DNA of 64,000 nt, taken from Curtobacterium sp. MCJR17_020 (GTDB taxonomy: Bacteria > Actinomycetota > Actinomycetes > Actinomycetales > Microbacteriaceae). The position numbers and the translations under genes are program-made. Location of the stretch: contig NZ_CP126260.1 of NCBI RefSeq assembly GCF_003234365.2, positions 1-64,000 of the forward strand, written 5' to 3'. Positions 63,783 to 64,000 of this stretch are shown here, piece by piece; position 1 is the first letter of the stretch; every line of letters begins with the position of its first letter. The notes under the pieces are model-generated. The model had not been told where the DNA came from. It saw only the letters and a program-made list of their open reading frames with translations, and made no database searches.

Positions 63783-64000
63783 GTGAGCACACCGCAGGAT
63801 TGGGTCGACCAGGATTGGGACCCCACCACCTGGACGTCGGACACCTGGCCGATCGCCGCCTGTCTGCACGGTTTCGCCCAGGTCACCCGCGACGGCACCG
63901 CGTTCCACGATGCCCCGGCCGAGGTCTGGGACGACGTGTTCGCACAGATCGCAGCCGCAGGGTTCTCGCTCGCTGAACTCGCCGACAGCCACATCCGCCC
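63783..64000 (+). CDS. Sugar phosphate isomerase/epimerase-like protein (partial, 5' end)
   Basis: Open from GTG 63783 (AAGGAG about 9 bases upstream) to the window end, 72 codons: STPQDWVDQDWDPTTWTSDTW, then PIAACLHGFAQV and VWDDVFAQIAAAGFSLAELAD. The pattern of a short first strand followed by a helix and GF-x-LAEL fits the start of a xylose-isomerase-like TIM barrel. The rest lies beyond the window. It is probably regulated by the upstream GntR protein. Confidence 0.6.
   Translation, partial: MSTPQDWVDQDWDPTTWTSDTWPIAACLHGFAQVTRDGTAFHDAPAEVWDDVFAQIAAAGFSLAELADSHIR

Overview
The window is high-GC (roughly 70%) actinobacterial chromosome. It opens at the first base of dnaA and runs through dnaA-oriC-dnaN-gnd-recF-DUF721-gyrB-gyrA, then tRNA-Ile and tRNA-Ala, ppi, rhomboid, crgA, trpG/pabA and the pknB-pknA-pbpA-rodA-pstP-fhaB-fhaA block. 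This order is classic for Actinobacteria. The flanking content and codon use fit Microbacteriaceae, with Curtobacterium or a close relative as my best guess. That assignment is from gene order and recognition only; no search was run.

Region by region. 1-11 kb: replication origin and replication/topoisomerase genes on the plus strand. 11-15 kb: two tRNAs, a basic membrane protein, cyclophilin, rhomboid protease, a second cluster of DnaA boxes (13.9 kb), crgA and a glutamine amidotransferase. 15.3-24.5 kb (minus strand): a tightly overlapping cell-wall growth and Ser/Thr phosphorylation operon. 24.6 kb: tRNA-Leu(CAG). 24.8-26 kb: a membrane protein and a Nudix hydrolase.

26-51.6 kb is mostly a polyamine island. 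It holds pucR-tetR regulators; a gabT-gabD-amine oxidase operon; a second aldehyde dehydrogenase with a PuuP-like permease; agmatine deiminase and N-carbamoylputrescine amidase; an AsnC/Lrp-aminotransferase-PuuB-like-amine oxidase operon; and a 4-aminobutyraldehyde dehydrogenase-potADBC-like operon. Together these give a complete predicted route agmatine -> putrescine -> 4-aminobutyraldehyde -> GABA -> succinate semialdehyde -> succinate, with at least two transport systems and several alternative oxidising enzymes. VOC, SDR, DUF1345-like, lipoprotein and small-protein genes are interspersed.

51.6-58.7 kb is the most unusual segment. A repeat-rich intergenic region with long palindromes precedes a translationally coupled cluster: a YbdK-type carboxylate-amine ligase fused to a circularly permuted ATP-grasp domain, an asparagine-synthase-like amidotransferase resembling the N-acetylglutaminylglutamine-amide enzyme, and an S9 peptidase. 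A further palindrome of the same family follows, then a GNAT acetyltransferase. This looks like a small-peptide amide biosynthesis system.

59.7-62.9 kb is a lower-GC scrap zone: a truncated and frameshifted RHS gene, two small membrane proteins and a multiply frameshifted fragment. The window closes with a FadR-type GntR regulator, a perfect 16-bp operator-like palindrome and the 5' end of a probable sugar-phosphate isomerase/epimerase gene.
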